64,000 nucleotides of DNA, from NCBI RefSeq assembly GCF_964199755.1, contig NC_133907.1:2733001-2797000 (forward strand), given 5' to 3'. Below the pieces are notes generated by a model. The model had not been told where the DNA came from and ran no database searches. It saw nothing but the letters and a program-made list of their open reading frames with translations. Below, in pieces: positions 1-24,060 of this stretch. Made by a program: the position numbers and the translations under genes. The stretch comes from Larus michahellis (Eukaryota; Chordata; Aves; Charadriiformes; Laridae). How positions within the stretch are numbered: the stretch's first letter is position 1; every line of letters begins with the position of its first letter.

Positions 1-2239
1 TAAGTACATCCAGGTCCCCCTGGATGTGGCTGCTGCAAGGCTGGGACCTGCACAGGGTGAGGTCCCCGGGGTGCTGGCTCCTCTGGGGGTGCAAGGACCA
101 GGAGGAAAGGAAGCCTCCCCTCTCCGGCAGGGCTGTGCGGGCGGCGCTGCCTCTCCTGTTAGACCAGGAGACAGAGGTCTGCGGGGATGGATCCTGCCTT
201 GGGGATGGGAGGGAAAGATTGGAAGACACCCCCGAGAAATGAAAAACCAGCGTTGTGGATGATGCCGTCCAGGGAGTGCAGGGAGCGAGCAGGAAGGAAA
301 AATTAGACATGTCCCGGTTGTTTCACTTCTTGTCCTCGTTTCGTCAGCCACCAGCCCCCGGAGCATCCCGACGCCCGGTCGACGGTTACCAACAGGCAAT
401 AAATAAAACCGCTGGAGCCACTGGTGTCAACATCTTGGCATTGTTTGGGTCTTCTTGTTTGCCTTTAAAATAACTCTCCCCCTCGGGGTCACGCAGACGA
501 AAAAGCGAGGACCCCCTGCCATCGTCCATAGAAATCATCTTGCCACGACTTGTGTTATGCTGCCTTTTTTTTTTTTTGCCTGCGAAGCTTGGGGTTTGGG
601 GAGCTGCCCGGGAGCGTTACTCACGCTACGCCCGGGGCTCCTGCTCCCTCCTGCCCGCCCGTGTCCCGACACGTCACCTCGGGCGCCTGCAGGTCGCCTG
701 AGCCCGGGCCACATCACCCATTGTCCTGACTCCCAGAGGCACAGTTTGGGCTGGATTTGGGGACGGTGTCACCCTGCCGGCCCCGTGCTGCTGGCTTATC
801 TGCTGCATGGCCGTGCCTGGCTCTGCGGAGGATGTTGGCAGGCCACAGAGTGGAAAAACAAACAGCGGAGACGTGGATCCGTGGTGAGAGCCCAGCCACG
901 CAAACACGGCGTGCCACTGCCCAGCCCGGCGCTGGAGGGATACCCCTGCCCCGGCGCTGCAGCCTGGTGTGATGCGAGCTGCTAATGAAGCTCTGGAGGC
1001 ACAAGAAATACTCCTCTAAAGACAGTTTTCATCCATGGGCTTTGATAAAAGGGTGGCTTGAAAGCCCCCCATGCCCACACAGGGCTACGTTGAGGGACCA
1101 GCCTCTGCGCTATGGCAGCACTGGAGGGGAGCGATGCTCCCCAGCGCCTGCAGCATCTCCTTTCCTCCAGCAAGGGTTGCACAGTGGAAAGCATCGTCCT
1201 CCATCTCAGCTGAACTGCGACTTGATGTCAGATTCACTCTCCCTCATCATCTTTAGCCTGTTGTTTATAATAAAAATCAAGCGATCCATCTCTTCTGACA
1301 AGAGGAAGAGTTGCTCCAGGAAGCCCTGGACAGGTCAACTTCTATATTAAGGAACTATTACTTGACGGCTTCCTGGCCATAAATAGCCGTCCAGCCAGGC
1401 TGGGGATTTTATTTAGAAATAACAAATACAACAGGCCATAGAAGTAACTTCATGACCTTGCTCCCCCTTCGCTTCCCACCCATCTCCTCTCCTCGGTATG
1501 GTCTTCTCCTCACCACCAGGCTCCTCGGGAGCTTCCGGACCCCCTTGCATGCCCCCAGCAGAGCGTTATCTCCCCATCGCCCACCTCTCCGAGAAGCTGT
1601 GGAAACGCGCTGTTGCCAGCTTTGGGGTTTTGCATCACTGATGATCTTTTGCTACAGCTCAGCTCCAAGACATTATTTTCCACTTGGCTTTTCTTAAAAT
1701 AATTTACAATGAATCTTTGCCCTGAATGGCTGAAAGCTGGAAATCCTCCATTCAAAACATCCCCCAAACTGGATGCAAACAAATATACCTCCAACACATC
1801 CTTTATTCTTCAGTCCCTCGAACCTTTCTCTTAACTTTTGGAGGACTAACTTCTGATTTTCTAATGCCCAGAGTCGGCAATATCAAAACCAATCACGAAA
1901 TACAAAAGAAAAACCAGTATTTCAGTATTTTTTTTTATTATTGGGAGGTTTCGGCCATTTTTGTCATGTGGTTTGCCTAAAATAATAATAATAAAAAAAA
2001 TCTTTGTTTGGAGCTGGAAAGGGAAGAGCAGCGTGTTTATTTCACGTATGACTCATCAGCCCAGTGCTGAGACGCTAACCGCTTCAGAAGCTAACACTCT
2101 ACAGAGAGATGATCGTTTTTAATATAAAACAGTAAATGTTTAAAACAACCGTTGCTTTTTTCCCCCCCCCCCTCTTTTCATCCTGTGGTGGCCAATAAAA
2201 CATAAGAGAGGCCACGCAGTTTACATTTTAATAAAATTA
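1..2239. other. Intergenic sequence downstream of GATA5; no gene recognised
   Basis: No open frame here resembles a known protein, and I see no convincing exon with splice signals. An AATAAA-type hexamer followed by a GT-rich stretch lies near 400-450 on the plus strand, but no upstream coding sequence supports a gene end. The block contains only short low-complexity runs: a T-run near 565-577, an AAT/A-rich run near 1980-1997 and a C-run near 2162-2172. The part at 1340-1450 is AT-rich and free of repeats, and could be conserved noncoding DNA. In mammals the next gene on this side is RBBP8NL; I see no part of it. Confidence 0.5.
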
Positions 2240-2679
2240 AGTTATTTGGTGCCATGTTATTACAGTCTTTATTGGAAAGTGGAATAAATTGCACACAGAG
2301 GAGTCATAGGAGGGAGAAATCACTGCGAATAAACATAGATTCTGGGATGCATTTATTTGCTGGTTTCGTCTCAAAGGAGGAAGGCTTTCCTCAGGAAAAC
2401 GGAGGCAGCGCCGGGGCCCTGGCCTCGGGGAGGCAACCCTGGGTCGCTCCGGCCCAGGATGAGCTTTTTTGGGGAGCTGGTGCCACAGCGGGGCCACCCC
2501 GGCCCCCTCCAGCCAGCGTTTTCCAATGCGCATCCTCCAAGAGAAACCCGTCCTGTGGCCGCGGCGCCACTCCCCGCAGTCCCGAGGCGCTGGGGCAGCC
2601 CGTCCTCCTGCCCCTCCGCCGGCCGCGGGGCCAGCCGAAAACGTTGGTCCCCAGGCTTTTCGCTGGAGGTTGGGGGTTT
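2240..2679 (-). other. GATA5: GATA5 3' untranslated region with polyadenylation signal
   Basis: The 3' UTR follows the TAG stop (2680-2682 on the plus strand) and runs to the left. The best polyadenylation signal on the minus strand is AATAAA at 2268-2273, in the context CCAATAAAGA. This puts cleavage near 2240-2255 and gives a UTR of about 430 nt. A second, more proximal AATAAA on the same strand lies at 2352-2357 and could give a shorter form. The stop-proximal half is GC-rich and the distal half is AT-rich. The exact cleavage site is inferred. Confidence 0.6.
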
Positions 2680-13958
<11,279 letters not shown>

Positions 13959-14035
13959 GTTCCGTCCTCGGCGGCGGCTGCTCAGGGCCCGGCCAGCTGC
14001 GCCCCGACGTTGCCGAGGGGCTCACTCAGAGGCAC
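13959..14035 (-). other. GATA5: GATA5 exon 2, 5' UTR part
   Basis: 77 nt upstream of the ATG are preceded by a strong acceptor: a long C/T tract ending CCCCCCCAG directly before GTGCCTC. This shows that at least one noncoding exon lies further upstream (to the right). Confidence 0.75.
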
Positions 14036-14786
14036 CTGGGGGGGAGAACCGAGACCCGCGGGCTGAGACCCGGCAGAGCCCGGCCCGGGGCCCGCCGCAC
14101 CCGCCGGCGCTTCCCGCGGCCAAAGCGCCTCTCCCCTGCCTCAAGCAGGGACTGAAATTTGTAATTATTATTATTATTATTATTTTTTCCTTTAAACTTT
14201 CCTCTGGTCAGCTCGTCCCGCGGGGGAAGCCCGCGGCGCCGGGCCGAGAGCAGCGGCGGAGCCACGGCGAGAAACAACCTCCGCGCAACGGGCAGCGGCC
14301 CCGCCGGCACCTTCCCACCGCCCGCCCGGCACTTCCACGGGCCGGGAAAAAACATTCTTTTTTTTGGCCTTTTTAAAATTTTTTCCCATTTTAAAATTTT
14401 CTTCCTTTTTCTTTTTTTTTCTTTTTTTTTTTTTTTAAATTTTCTTTCTTCCCCCCCCCCAACGTATTTTCCTTCACGTTTTTTTATTTTTTTTTCCAAG
14501 CCCCAGGCCTGGAGTGCGCCTCGGGGCCTTCACGGTGGGGAAGCGGCCGGGCCGGGCGGCAGCGGGTTCCCGGCAGCCCTGGGCAGCGGCCCCGCACCGG
14601 GGACATCCCCGGTGTCCCCCCCATTCACCAGCGGTGCCGCTTTCTTGTGAAAAAGCGCCCAAACCCTCAGCCGGGCCTCTCCGTGCGGCCGGAGGGCTCA
14701 AGCCGCGGAGCACCGCAAGAGCATCCCCCCGCATCCCCGGTTCCCTCCCCCCGCCTCGGGGCCGCTCCTCCCGCACAGGTACTCAC
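14036..14786 (-). other. GATA5: GATA5 intron 1 (for the nearer candidate exon 1), with simple repeats
   Basis: If exon 1 ends at 14787, this is a 751-nt intron with donor GTGAGT (14781-14786). It contains an ATT triplet run at 14163-14186 and a T-rich low-complexity stretch at about 14355-14500 with a C-run. If exon 1 ends at 15217 instead, the intron extends to 15216. Confidence 0.45.
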
Positions 14787-15100
14787 ATGGCAGCAGGCCG
14801 GGAGCGGAGCCGGGCATGGCCGGGTGGGCATGAAGCTGTGCTCAGACCATCCAGGGAAATCCCAGGAAAATAATAATAATAATAATAATAAAAAAATAGA
14901 ATAAAGTTTACGGAGTGGGGGGAGGAGGAGAAAAAAAAAACCCAAACAACCAGGCGGAGAGGGGCTGCCCTCCCCCGGTTTCCCCCCCTCCCGCCGCCGC
15001 CGTCCCCCGTGGGTGCGTCCCTGCTTGCGCCCGGCGGGGAAGTGGCGGCGGCGGCGGCGGCTCTGGCTCTTTACGGCGGGCCCCGGTGCGGCCCGGCCCA
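14787..15100 (-). other. GATA5: Candidate GATA5 noncoding exon 1 (nearer option)
   Basis: The right-hand limit is a guess. The left-hand limit is the donor: GCTGCCAT followed by GTGAGTACC, a strong match to the donor consensus. The block includes a GCC/GGC triplet run near 15040-15060, which is common in 5' UTRs, but also T-rich and ATT runs near 14866-14940 that are unusual for an exon. It lies just downstream, on the minus strand, of CCAAT and CACGTG motifs. Confidence 0.35.
14866..14896. repeat. (AAT)n triplet repeat
   Basis: About nine AAT triplets are followed by an A-run, inside the candidate first exon of GATA5. Confidence 0.85.
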
Positions 15101-15216
15101 CGTGACGGCCGGCGGGGTAGCCCCGGTCCCGGCCAGGATTGGGCGCCTCCCGACGCGGGGGGGGACACCATAAATCCCGCCGGCTCCGCTCCCGGCGCGG
15201 GGGGGGACGCGCTTAC

Positions 15217-15300
15217 CGGCTTCCCACCGGAGCGGGGCCAGGATGCGGCCCCCGAGGGTGTCCCGCACCACCCCGCACCCTCTGACCGCCCCCCCCCCGC
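15217..15300 (-). other. GATA5: Candidate GATA5 noncoding exon 1 (farther option)
   Basis: The donor GAAGCCG followed by GTAAGC (15211-15216) matches the consensus very well. The sequence upstream on the minus strand is GC-rich with a GGGGGCGG Sp1-type box. The exon's start is not determined. Either this or the nearer option, or both as alternative first exons, could be used. Confidence 0.35.
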
Positions 15301-18300
15301 CCCGGCAAGGGTGGAGGTGTCCGCCTGCCCCCCCCCCCCCGCCCCGGGGAGGGGTGGGGGGTGGCTCCCTCCTTTGCGGGCCTCGCTGCGTTTCTGGGGG
15401 TCGCTCCGACACCCCGGCGGGAGACGATGCCCCCCCGACTCCCCGGTACACGCTGGGGAACACACAGAAAACTTCCCGGCGGGGGGGTCGGATGGCAGGG
15501 GACATGGCCAGCGGTGTTCTGCTCCGAGCGGGCGCTTCGGCTGTGCTTTGCCATAAACGCCATCCTAACAGGGAAGGGGGGCGTCTCACCAGCCTGCCCC
15601 CCGGCCCGCGCTGCCTTTCTCAGCCTGCTCCGGGGAGCAGCGCTCCGGCCCTTCACCGTCCCGTCGGGGCCGCCGGGTCCCGGGGCTGTTCGGCTTGCGG
15701 GGGCTCTGCTGTTCCCCGGGGGGAGCCGCGGGGAGGGTCCTTCTCCCTGCAGCCCACCCCCCCCCCCCTCCCGACCGAGCGGCTCTGGCCTTGCGACGGG
15801 GACAAAAGCCCTTTCCCCGCTTTTCCCCGTCGGCGCGACCCCGGGAAGGGGCGGCAGAGCGGGGAGGGAGCACGGAGTCCCCGCTGCCCGCTTAGCCCGG
15901 GTTAATTTGGCCGATTTAACTCCCCCCGGTGCCCACCCGCCGTCGGGGCGAGGGAATAATTTCATCGTTGTCGGGTTTTGCTTGCGGGGGAATTTTTGAG
16001 CCTTTGCCCCTAGGCGTCGGCTCTCTCCTCCTCAGAGAAAAAAAAAAGCCTCGTCGGGTCCCCTCGGCCGCTTGCTCCATCCGCGGGCAGACAGAGCTTC
16101 GCCGCCTGCAGGCCTCTACCGGCAGGATCAGGCCCTCCTCGGCCCCGGGAGCCCTCCCGTAGCCCCGCCGAGCGCTGCCCGCCGGAGGGGTCCCGGCGCC
16201 CGGGGGAGCCCGTCCAGCCCCGGCTCCGCAGGGAGCAGCGCTGCGGGAAGGGTGGGAAATTTCGTCTCCAAAATAAACTGGTGCAGGAATGCCAGCTATT
16301 TCCCTCGGAATAATGCAACGCAACTGGCTGGGGATGTATTTATTTGCTCGCGAAAGCGGCCGTTTACGGCTCGCGGGGTATCCCTGTGCCCGCAGAGCAA
16401 AAGAAAAAAAAATTAAAAAACAAGGAAAAAAAAAAAGATCAAAAAGAGCGGGGGGGAAAAAAGGAAAAAAATAAAGGGAAAAAAAAGCACTATAGCTATA
16501 GAAAAAATAACAAGCCGGGGAGGCTCTTGCTCAGCGAGCCCCGCGGCCGCACGGGCAGAAACGTCCCCGCGGAAAACCAGCCCCAACCCCTCGGTGGCTG
16601 TGGCTGAGCCACCGCCGGGGCTTCCTTCGTTTCGATTCTGTTGTTAAAAGCGGGGCGAAGCCGTGGGGACGCGTGGGTTTCCAGGCTTTACAATATCAAG
16701 GTGTTACCCAACTGTGATTTATTCTATTATTTTTTTTTGGTTTTTTTTTTTTTAAATTTAATGCGTGCGAACTGCCCGCTGCGGTCGCTCCTGGCGTTCA
16801 AATAAATGTGAAAACGTTGAAAGAAACGAAGCGCTGCCGAAATTCGGAGGGATTTACCCCGTGAGCACTTTCACGCCGGAGGCAACCGCCGTGCGGGAAA
16901 ACCTGACCGTGTCCGTGTTGCGTGTCCGTGTTCAGATCTACCCAGTTGTCGGGGGTGGCGGGGAGCGTTTACCAGTTTTTCAACCCACTTTCTCCCCGCG
17001 GTAGCGTTAGCTCAGCTCCCGGCCGTGGCTCTCGCCCCACCGGGCGGCGGAGACGCGAGGCCGCGGCGAGGGGCGGCGGGTTCGGCGGGCGGCTCCTCCC
17101 GCCGCCGCGCACGGCAGCGCCCGCGGGCGCGGAGCAGCGCTGCGGGCAGGTGCTCCGACACCCCGGGTGGGTGGGTGGGGGGTTTCCACGGTGCTGTTTT
17201 AGGTGAAGCGGGGAGGGAAGGTGCCAACGTGGCACCGGTGCCAGCGGCGATGTTCCCCTGCCCGCAGCCCTCGCACTGAAGTCACCCCGGGGTGCGGGAC
17301 GCGGGGAGCCCGGGCTGTGCGGGCACCGTCCCGCGGGGACAGGCAGGGGGGCCCTGCCCCACCGAGGGCACCCCCGACGTGGCAGCTGGGCACAGGTCGC
17401 CGAGCATATCTGTCCGGGACCCCGCTCACGGCGAGGATTAGATGGGCACAAAACCCCTAACACAAACACCGGGGCAGGTGACAGCCGGACCCCCGGAAGA
17501 GACCACAGACCCTCTCTTCCAGCCCCGTCCAGAGCCGGGGCAGGCGGGAAGGCTTCCCGGGAGAGGCCGGTGTCACCCCGATGGCATCCGCCGGGAGCTT
17601 TGCCACCCGTGCCACATCCCTTACGGGGCTCACGGTCCGTTAGACGGGCTGGGTCGGACCTGGCGCTGCTCTTCCAGGGGGATACGGCTGCTTTTTTGCG
17701 GGATTGGGGGGGGATCCCCGTTCCCCGTCCTCCCCGTCCAGGCAGAGCCTGGCTCCGGCTGGGTCCCAGCGGGGTCGGTGCGGCTCGGCACGGCACGGCT
17801 CCCGGAGGGGGGGGCCTGACCCCTTCAGGTGAGGCTCCCCCGGGCCAGGACAGACTGGCCGGCGCCCCGGCCCCCCGGCCCTAATCCTGCTCCGGCTGAT
17901 TTGTGAGTCCTGCGCGGGGGCGGACGCGTGGGAGAGTCCTGCGCGGTCCCCGAGGGGGGCTTTTACCTCCCTCCCTCTCCCCCCCTCCACAACGAAAACC
18001 AAGGGAAAAAAAGAAAAGGAAAGTGGAGGGAGGAGGGCAGAAGCGTACCCAGTCCTGCTGCACCGGGCAGGGGAGAGGAAAGGCGCACCCTGAGCAGGGA
18101 ACCGCGGGTTCATGTTCCCCCTCGGTGCATCGGGAGGTGGCAATTAATTAAATACGTCCCCTTTCCTCCCTCTGCCTCCCACGGGCTGCAGCTTCCCCCC
18201 CACCCGGGGCTCAGAGGCGGCTCGCAGCCCGCTGCCCTCGGGGGTCCTGGGGATGGCGACCCCCGACGCTAGAACGGAGCCCACCTCGGTGGCCCGCGGC

Positions 18301-21300
18301 GGGGCTCTGCCCCGGGCCGCCCCCAGCAGCCGGCACCGGGCCCGCTCCCAGCCGCCCCGCACCGAGTACCCCGCTGCAAAGGCAAACCCATCGAGTATTT
18401 CGCCCCTGCAGCCCTGGCGGGCGGCACCGGGCCCCTTCCCGGCTCTGCCCCCGGCTCCCAAACGAAGGACGAGCTGCCCGGGGGTACAGCTAGCTTTCCG
18501 GGGGCTGCTGCCCCTGGCCCGGCGGGCTGCGAACCGTGGGGATCGACGGGAGGGGACCGGCAGGGTCTGCATCCTCCGGTCCGCACCCGTGGTCCCCATC
18601 CGCCGTCCCGCATCCCTCCATCCCCCCCCAGCCCCTTCCCACCCAGTCTCCGAGGGGCGGCTTGGCCCCTGCCCAGGGACCGGGCTCAGGTACCTGCTGC
18701 GGCCGGGGCAGCGCTGGAGAGAAGAGAGAAGCGACGGACACTGTCCGGGAGGGGGGTGGCCCCAGCCAGCGAGGGGCTGTGGGCACGGGCCGAGCTGCCC
18801 CAGCCCAGCCAGGCAGGGCCAGCGGGGTTTTGTGCCTGGAGGAGTGAGGGGATGCCAGAGGGCTGTGTCTCTAAAGGGTTAAATAAACAGTGGGCTCCGC
18901 CAAAAAATATTTATCTCCTGTTATATGCATGTGGCAGTGGCTCTCAGGAAAGGGGGCTGGCGGTGGGGGAAGTATTTAAAATCTTTCCCCCTCTTACTTT
19001 GAGATCCTGTTTTTTTCCTTAGCGCATAAGTTTTTCACTGGCATGGAAAATAAAAGAGGTCCCGTAGCGTTGATGTTGCCTGCTGTCCCCTACGGCCCGT
19101 TTTACGGGGATGCTTCAATCTCAGCCGTTCCTCCAGCTGCTCATGAGCCGACAACAGCTACAAAAATCACCCACTTTCTTCAATATTTAGAGGGTACAAA
19201 AGCCAGACTGTGATGTGTTGCCCACCTAAGATGGATAAGCTGGCACATGCCTCCTAAAAGTGCGCTTTGCTGGTGCAATTTGGGCCCCAATTGTTTAAAA
19301 TTGGTTTTCCTGCCAGGCAGATATAACAGAAAGCTCCAAGTTTCAGAGCAGTCACGAAACCCTCAGGCTGACGGTGGCAGGGCCGGTGGGCACCGTCTGG
19401 GGCTGCAGCACCGGGGAGTACCCCGTGGGGGATGAATTGCTTCTTTTTTTGCATATAGGCAAACTGTAGTCTCCAAATTTATTTGATGCAGGGCACTCTC
19501 AGGGCTCCAATTTGCCCCAAGCCCAAAGGACAAGGGTATCCAGCCCAGGCAGGACGTCCAGCCCCAGGAGGGGCTCAGCACCTCGCAGGGGGTGAGGATC
19601 CGACCCCTCCTGCGAGGTTCTCCAGGAGTTTTTCTGTGGGCAGGAGCATGCTGGAGCAGCCGGTGACTCAGGCTATGGCCAGGTGGGCACATTGCGGGAC
19701 GCCTTGTGTATTCTCTTTCTTGTGCATGGAAACGCTTGTGGGGTTGAAGCCGGAGGGCACAGTGAGCCCCCAGCCAGGCAATGGGAGGCAAAAGTCTTCT
19801 GTACTGGGAAATGGAAATATTTCCCTGAATAAACTGGAGCCCGTCTGTGGTGACTGCCTGGTCCTGGCAGAGGCCAGCAGGCAAAGAGCTCGAAGGCGAA
19901 ACCACGTCCAGAGCTTTTCCAGCTACGCAGGGTTTCCACCATGCTCCCCGCTGCCATTATGGGCAATAAATGGGGAAAGCGAAAAAAGGAAAAAAAAGGG
20001 GCTATTTTGGTATATTAACCTCCTTGTGGCCAGGTGAAAGGTTAAATTCACATGATTCATTGGCGGCTGAGAGACAGCACTTTGTTGCTAGGATTTTGGG
20101 GAATGCGGAGGGCTCCAGCGAAGGAGTCTCGCTAATCTTTAAGGGAGGGAGCCAGGCTCCTGTCTGACGGCTGCAGGCCCAGCAGCTCTGTGTTTCATTT
20201 CAGACTGTCACTCTCCTATCTCTCAGCTCACTCCCAGCTCCAGCTTGCTGCCAGATCTTGGGAACTGTTAACTCAGACAAATTTATAGATGGAAAAAGAA
20301 CAGTTAGCCATTGTTCCTGGGGTGGGGGAGGGAGGAAAGCGAGGAGCTTCGGCCACCAAAGTCATGATGTAACGTGGTTGTTGCTTGGTTGGGAGAAACG
20401 TGCAAAGGATCTTGCTCTTCCCGTGCCAGAGAAGGAAATTGGGACCATTATGTTACTGCTAGATGTTGGGAGATGGGATGCTGGTGCCCAAGTCACTTGG
20501 AGAACTTTGCAGAGCGTTCCCATACGGTGGGATCTCCCAGCTGGACATCTCTGGGGTATGAGCTCATTTTTTTTTGTTTCAAAACCCGTGATATTGGGTG
20601 TTTTTCCTTAAAGCTTCAGACTCCGGAGTCATGAGATCTAATATCAACAGCAGTGTTCTCATAAACAGAGCGCCTCGCTATGTGGGCTGTGGAGAAGAAA
20701 CTGGAAACGGCGAGATCTCAACGACTAAAAAAGAAAAATCCACCTGGTAAATATGGAGACCCACAGGTTCGTTATTCTTTAGGAGTGCCATGACTTTTAG
20801 GAAGCATTACTGAATTCATTTACCTGGGGGAAAAGTGGGAGACCAAGAAGCTGTTGTCCAACTGGTGCTCTGCCCCTGCTTCCCGGTTGGATGCTGTGCC
20901 AACCAGCCTTCTTGGTGGAAAGACTTTTTTTTTTTTCCCCCCCAATACACAATTAAACCCCACATCTGGAAAATGAGAGAGCATTCACTCACCCTAGTAT
21001 TTGTTTTATAGCTTTTGGATGGTCTACAGCTCCTGAACCTGGGTCTCTTTTGGAGGCATGTCTTCCAAAATTACCCAAGGAACAGAGACACACCTTCTGG
21101 GAGTAGATGGAGGGGAGAAATTTTGGATTTAAAAAATAAATAGTAATATGTTAAGCACATTGTAAATCCAACCACTTGAGAATCTGGCTGCATGGAAGAT
21201 GGTTCCTTCTTCCAAGGTCTGAAGAACTGCAGAAGTCTGGTTTTTTAATCAGGAGACTGCACAGATTTGATTCTGAAGGCCCAGAAGGGGGCATGGTCCC

Positions 21301-22739
21301 AAAACACGATTCCCCCTCATTCTACTTACTGGAGTTTTACTTAACTCTGCAATAACAGGGACAGACTTTCACATCCGATAAAATTTCTGCCCAAAGTCAG
21401 CTGCGATATTAATGTTCGTTGTCTGCTTAATTTTGGTATCTATAACTAGAAGCACTTGTTTTTCCCGTTGCAGACTTGGTGTGAAGTTAGTGCCTCAAAC
21501 GCCCAGCATTACACAGACGTGCGCTGGTAAATGCAGCTCTGAGTCGATCTCTGGTGGAAGTCTTCCACTGAAGTCAGCGCAGGTGCCCTAGGGATGAATT
21601 TGGGACACTTTCTGCATTATGGGCTAATTTTCATTTTGCGCCTCTCTCCTCATGTATTTTGAGGGTCAAAAAATAATCTTCCATGAGGGAGAAAAGGCAC
21701 TATGGCCTCTCATAAGCAAGGTACTGCAAGGATGTGACACGTGAGTGGGGCAGCCTTTCCTACCTACTAGCACTAAATTTAATGTTCCCTGCATGGCTTT
21801 GCTACGCTTAATTTTAATACCCCTATGCCCAATATTTTTCCTCCATTTGCTCACTGCATTTGCAGGCTGTGCTTTCCTTTCACAGCTTCTCTACCGTATC
21901 TGAACTGCCTTGGTTTGGGTCAGCAGATCTTCTCCTCCACCTCATGAAACTCCCCTTCCCACTTCTCTCCGTCTCTTCGGCTGCATCTCTGACCTCTCCT
22001 AGCCTCATTTTTCACCTTCTCAGCAACCTCTCAGCCCTCGCTGGCTGCATTTTTCATCTGCTTTGGCATGAAAACATGGCTCCAATTAGTTGGGAAGGCG
22101 GTGTGGAGAAGGAGAGGTGGAGAGGCAGCTGGTTTGGCCAGAGTGGGGAGCAAAGCATCTCTTTCTCTCTCTGGTGGTGGCTTCCATGGTTTAATGCTCT
22201 ACCGTTGGGGAGAAGGAGGGAAGAACTTTCTCCTACTTCTCTGGACTTGCAAATCCCAAGTTAAGCCAGACCCTGAGCTTTGCACCACATCACTTTTAGA
22301 CGTGGACCATAGTTGGTCCTGCCCAGCTGCCTTCTCCTGGCGTGGTGGAGACCCACCAGTCCTGTGGTCAAAGCAGCGCGCGGGGGAGGACGCGGCAATG
22401 GGCCACTTGCAATCCCCCACTCACTCCTGAGATTTCGCAGGAACAAGCTGAGCAAAGCCATGTGTTACAAGGAACCGCTGGAATGATTTTAAGCGAGCAA
22501 AGATATGCAGAAGCAGAAGTCCTGGCAAGCCTTTATTCAGTTCCCCATGGAAGGGAAGAAAATTATGAGTGTGTATCTCCCATCTGACTGTACCCAGGCC
22601 AATCTCTAGGTAGACTTTAGCCATTGACCGGCTTTTCCAAACCTTCGGCCCCACATCTGGTCATCCGGCCCCTTCCCGCAGCCAAATGTCGGGGTCTTCC
22701 TTCCAGGGGACGTTGGCCGATCTGCATACAATCGGCGCT

Positions 22740-22990
22740 GCGGGTTGAAGCTGAGGTCACCATTGAAATCGTGTGTTTCCAAGAGTTGTTTGATCAAACG
22801 GAATTTACAGACCAGGACAGTTATTGACAGGGCTGACAAAAGTGATGCTCCAATGATTTACAGTCCAGGTGTGTTGTCAGAGCAAGATATTTACCTGAGA
22901 TCCCAAGAACTGTTAAAATTTAATCCCGAGAGACCTTCTCTGGCTTTACTGCAGTGTCTTGACGGGTCACACCTCCATTTGAAGTCTCCA
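22740..22990. promoter_or_regulatory. Candidate enhancer: TCF-like palindrome with two T-box sites and a FOX site
   Basis: The block contains the perfect palindrome GTTTGATCAAAC (22788-22799), which has TCF/LEF-like ATCAAA on both strands. It also has AGGTGTGT (22867-22874), TCACACCT (22967-22974, the reverse complement of AGGTGTGA), the FOX-type ATATTTAC near 22887-22894 and AGGTCA near 22754. It is AT-rich and repeat-free, about 8 kb upstream of the likely promoter. Regulatory function is inferred from motif density only. Confidence 0.35.
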
Positions 22991-23899
22991 TGCAAATAGC
23001 CTGGAGTTTAGGAACTTCCAGGGGAAATAAGAGCAGATGTAGTGATTTAAAATGTTTTTAATGGGTATAAAATTGGAGAGGTGAACTGATATAGGATGCC
23101 CTTTCCCTTATCCCAAATGTACAATTCTGCACAATAAACCTCTTGGAATATATACACATTAGTCAGGATTATCTCTGAGTGTCTAGTGGGCTAAGAATAT
23201 GGATCCTGGAGACGTCAGCAGGAGGATTCATTAGAGGAGACGGCAAGTGCTTGGAAATGGGAAATGTATTCTCTTATAAACACAGCCTGCACTGGGGTTG
23301 ACCTTAAGACTGAACAGAATTGGCTGGAGAGACGGGGAAGGCAGGGAAGGAAAACAATGTCCGTAGGCAACCATCTCCATTTTTTGTAAGAAAACCCGTT
23401 ATCGAGGTTTCTGTAACTTCTCTTCATGTTTCAACTGAAGGGAACTCTCACCCTGAAAACTGAGACTGCTGAAAAGGACAAATCAGCCCAAGGTTACTCT
23501 TTCCCGGTGAGACAGATTTTGTAGGTTTTGGGGGTACGTGGTGTGACTGCAGGAGGGATTTCCTCTCTGCTGCGGGGCTGGAGCTGCCGCATGACCAAAA
23601 CATGTCACATTTCTTGTCCCACAAACCATTTTATTAGTTATTGTCTCTTAAATCTTGCAGGCCATTTCAGCTCTGCAATGTCAGAGCTCATGTATTTGGA
23701 CGAATTCTTGCATTTGGAGTGAAAAGATGCTGGGAAATGGGAAAGCTCCCGCGTGCGTGCATGGGTACACACGCGTGTGGCTGGGTTCCCCTTCATTACC
23801 GCCTCCCTTTGCTCTCTCATTTGCTTACCGGGCAAAATGAAAGGAGCTACACCGAGTATGAAAGGAACTCAGCAAGCCAACGTTGACTCCTACCTCATA

Positions 23900-24060
23900 T
23901 CTATTAGCTGTAAATTACTTTAACATGAGTGACATCACACTTGACTCTTGGTAAAACAGTGTTAAGTTAGTGGGTAATAAAACAGCTTGACACTAATGAT
24001 GGGTTCTGCGTGATAAATTACTGTCAGTGATCAGATAAGGGTTCTTGAGACTAACCTTGA
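23900..24060. promoter_or_regulatory. Candidate enhancer with CRE-like, MEIS-like and GATA motifs
   Basis: The block holds GTGACATCAC (CRE/AP-1-like) near 23929-23938, a GTTAAGTTAG motif near 23961, CTGTCA (24021-24026) and AGATAAGG (24033-24040), all in AT-rich, repeat-free DNA. The combination suits a developmental enhancer, but no conservation data are available. Confidence 0.3.

Noticed and set aside
380..460. Plus-strand AATAAA with GT-rich downstream sequence as the end of a neighbouring gene
   Set aside because: No coding sequence or acceptor is recognisable upstream in the window, and the mammalian neighbour on this side is on the other strand.
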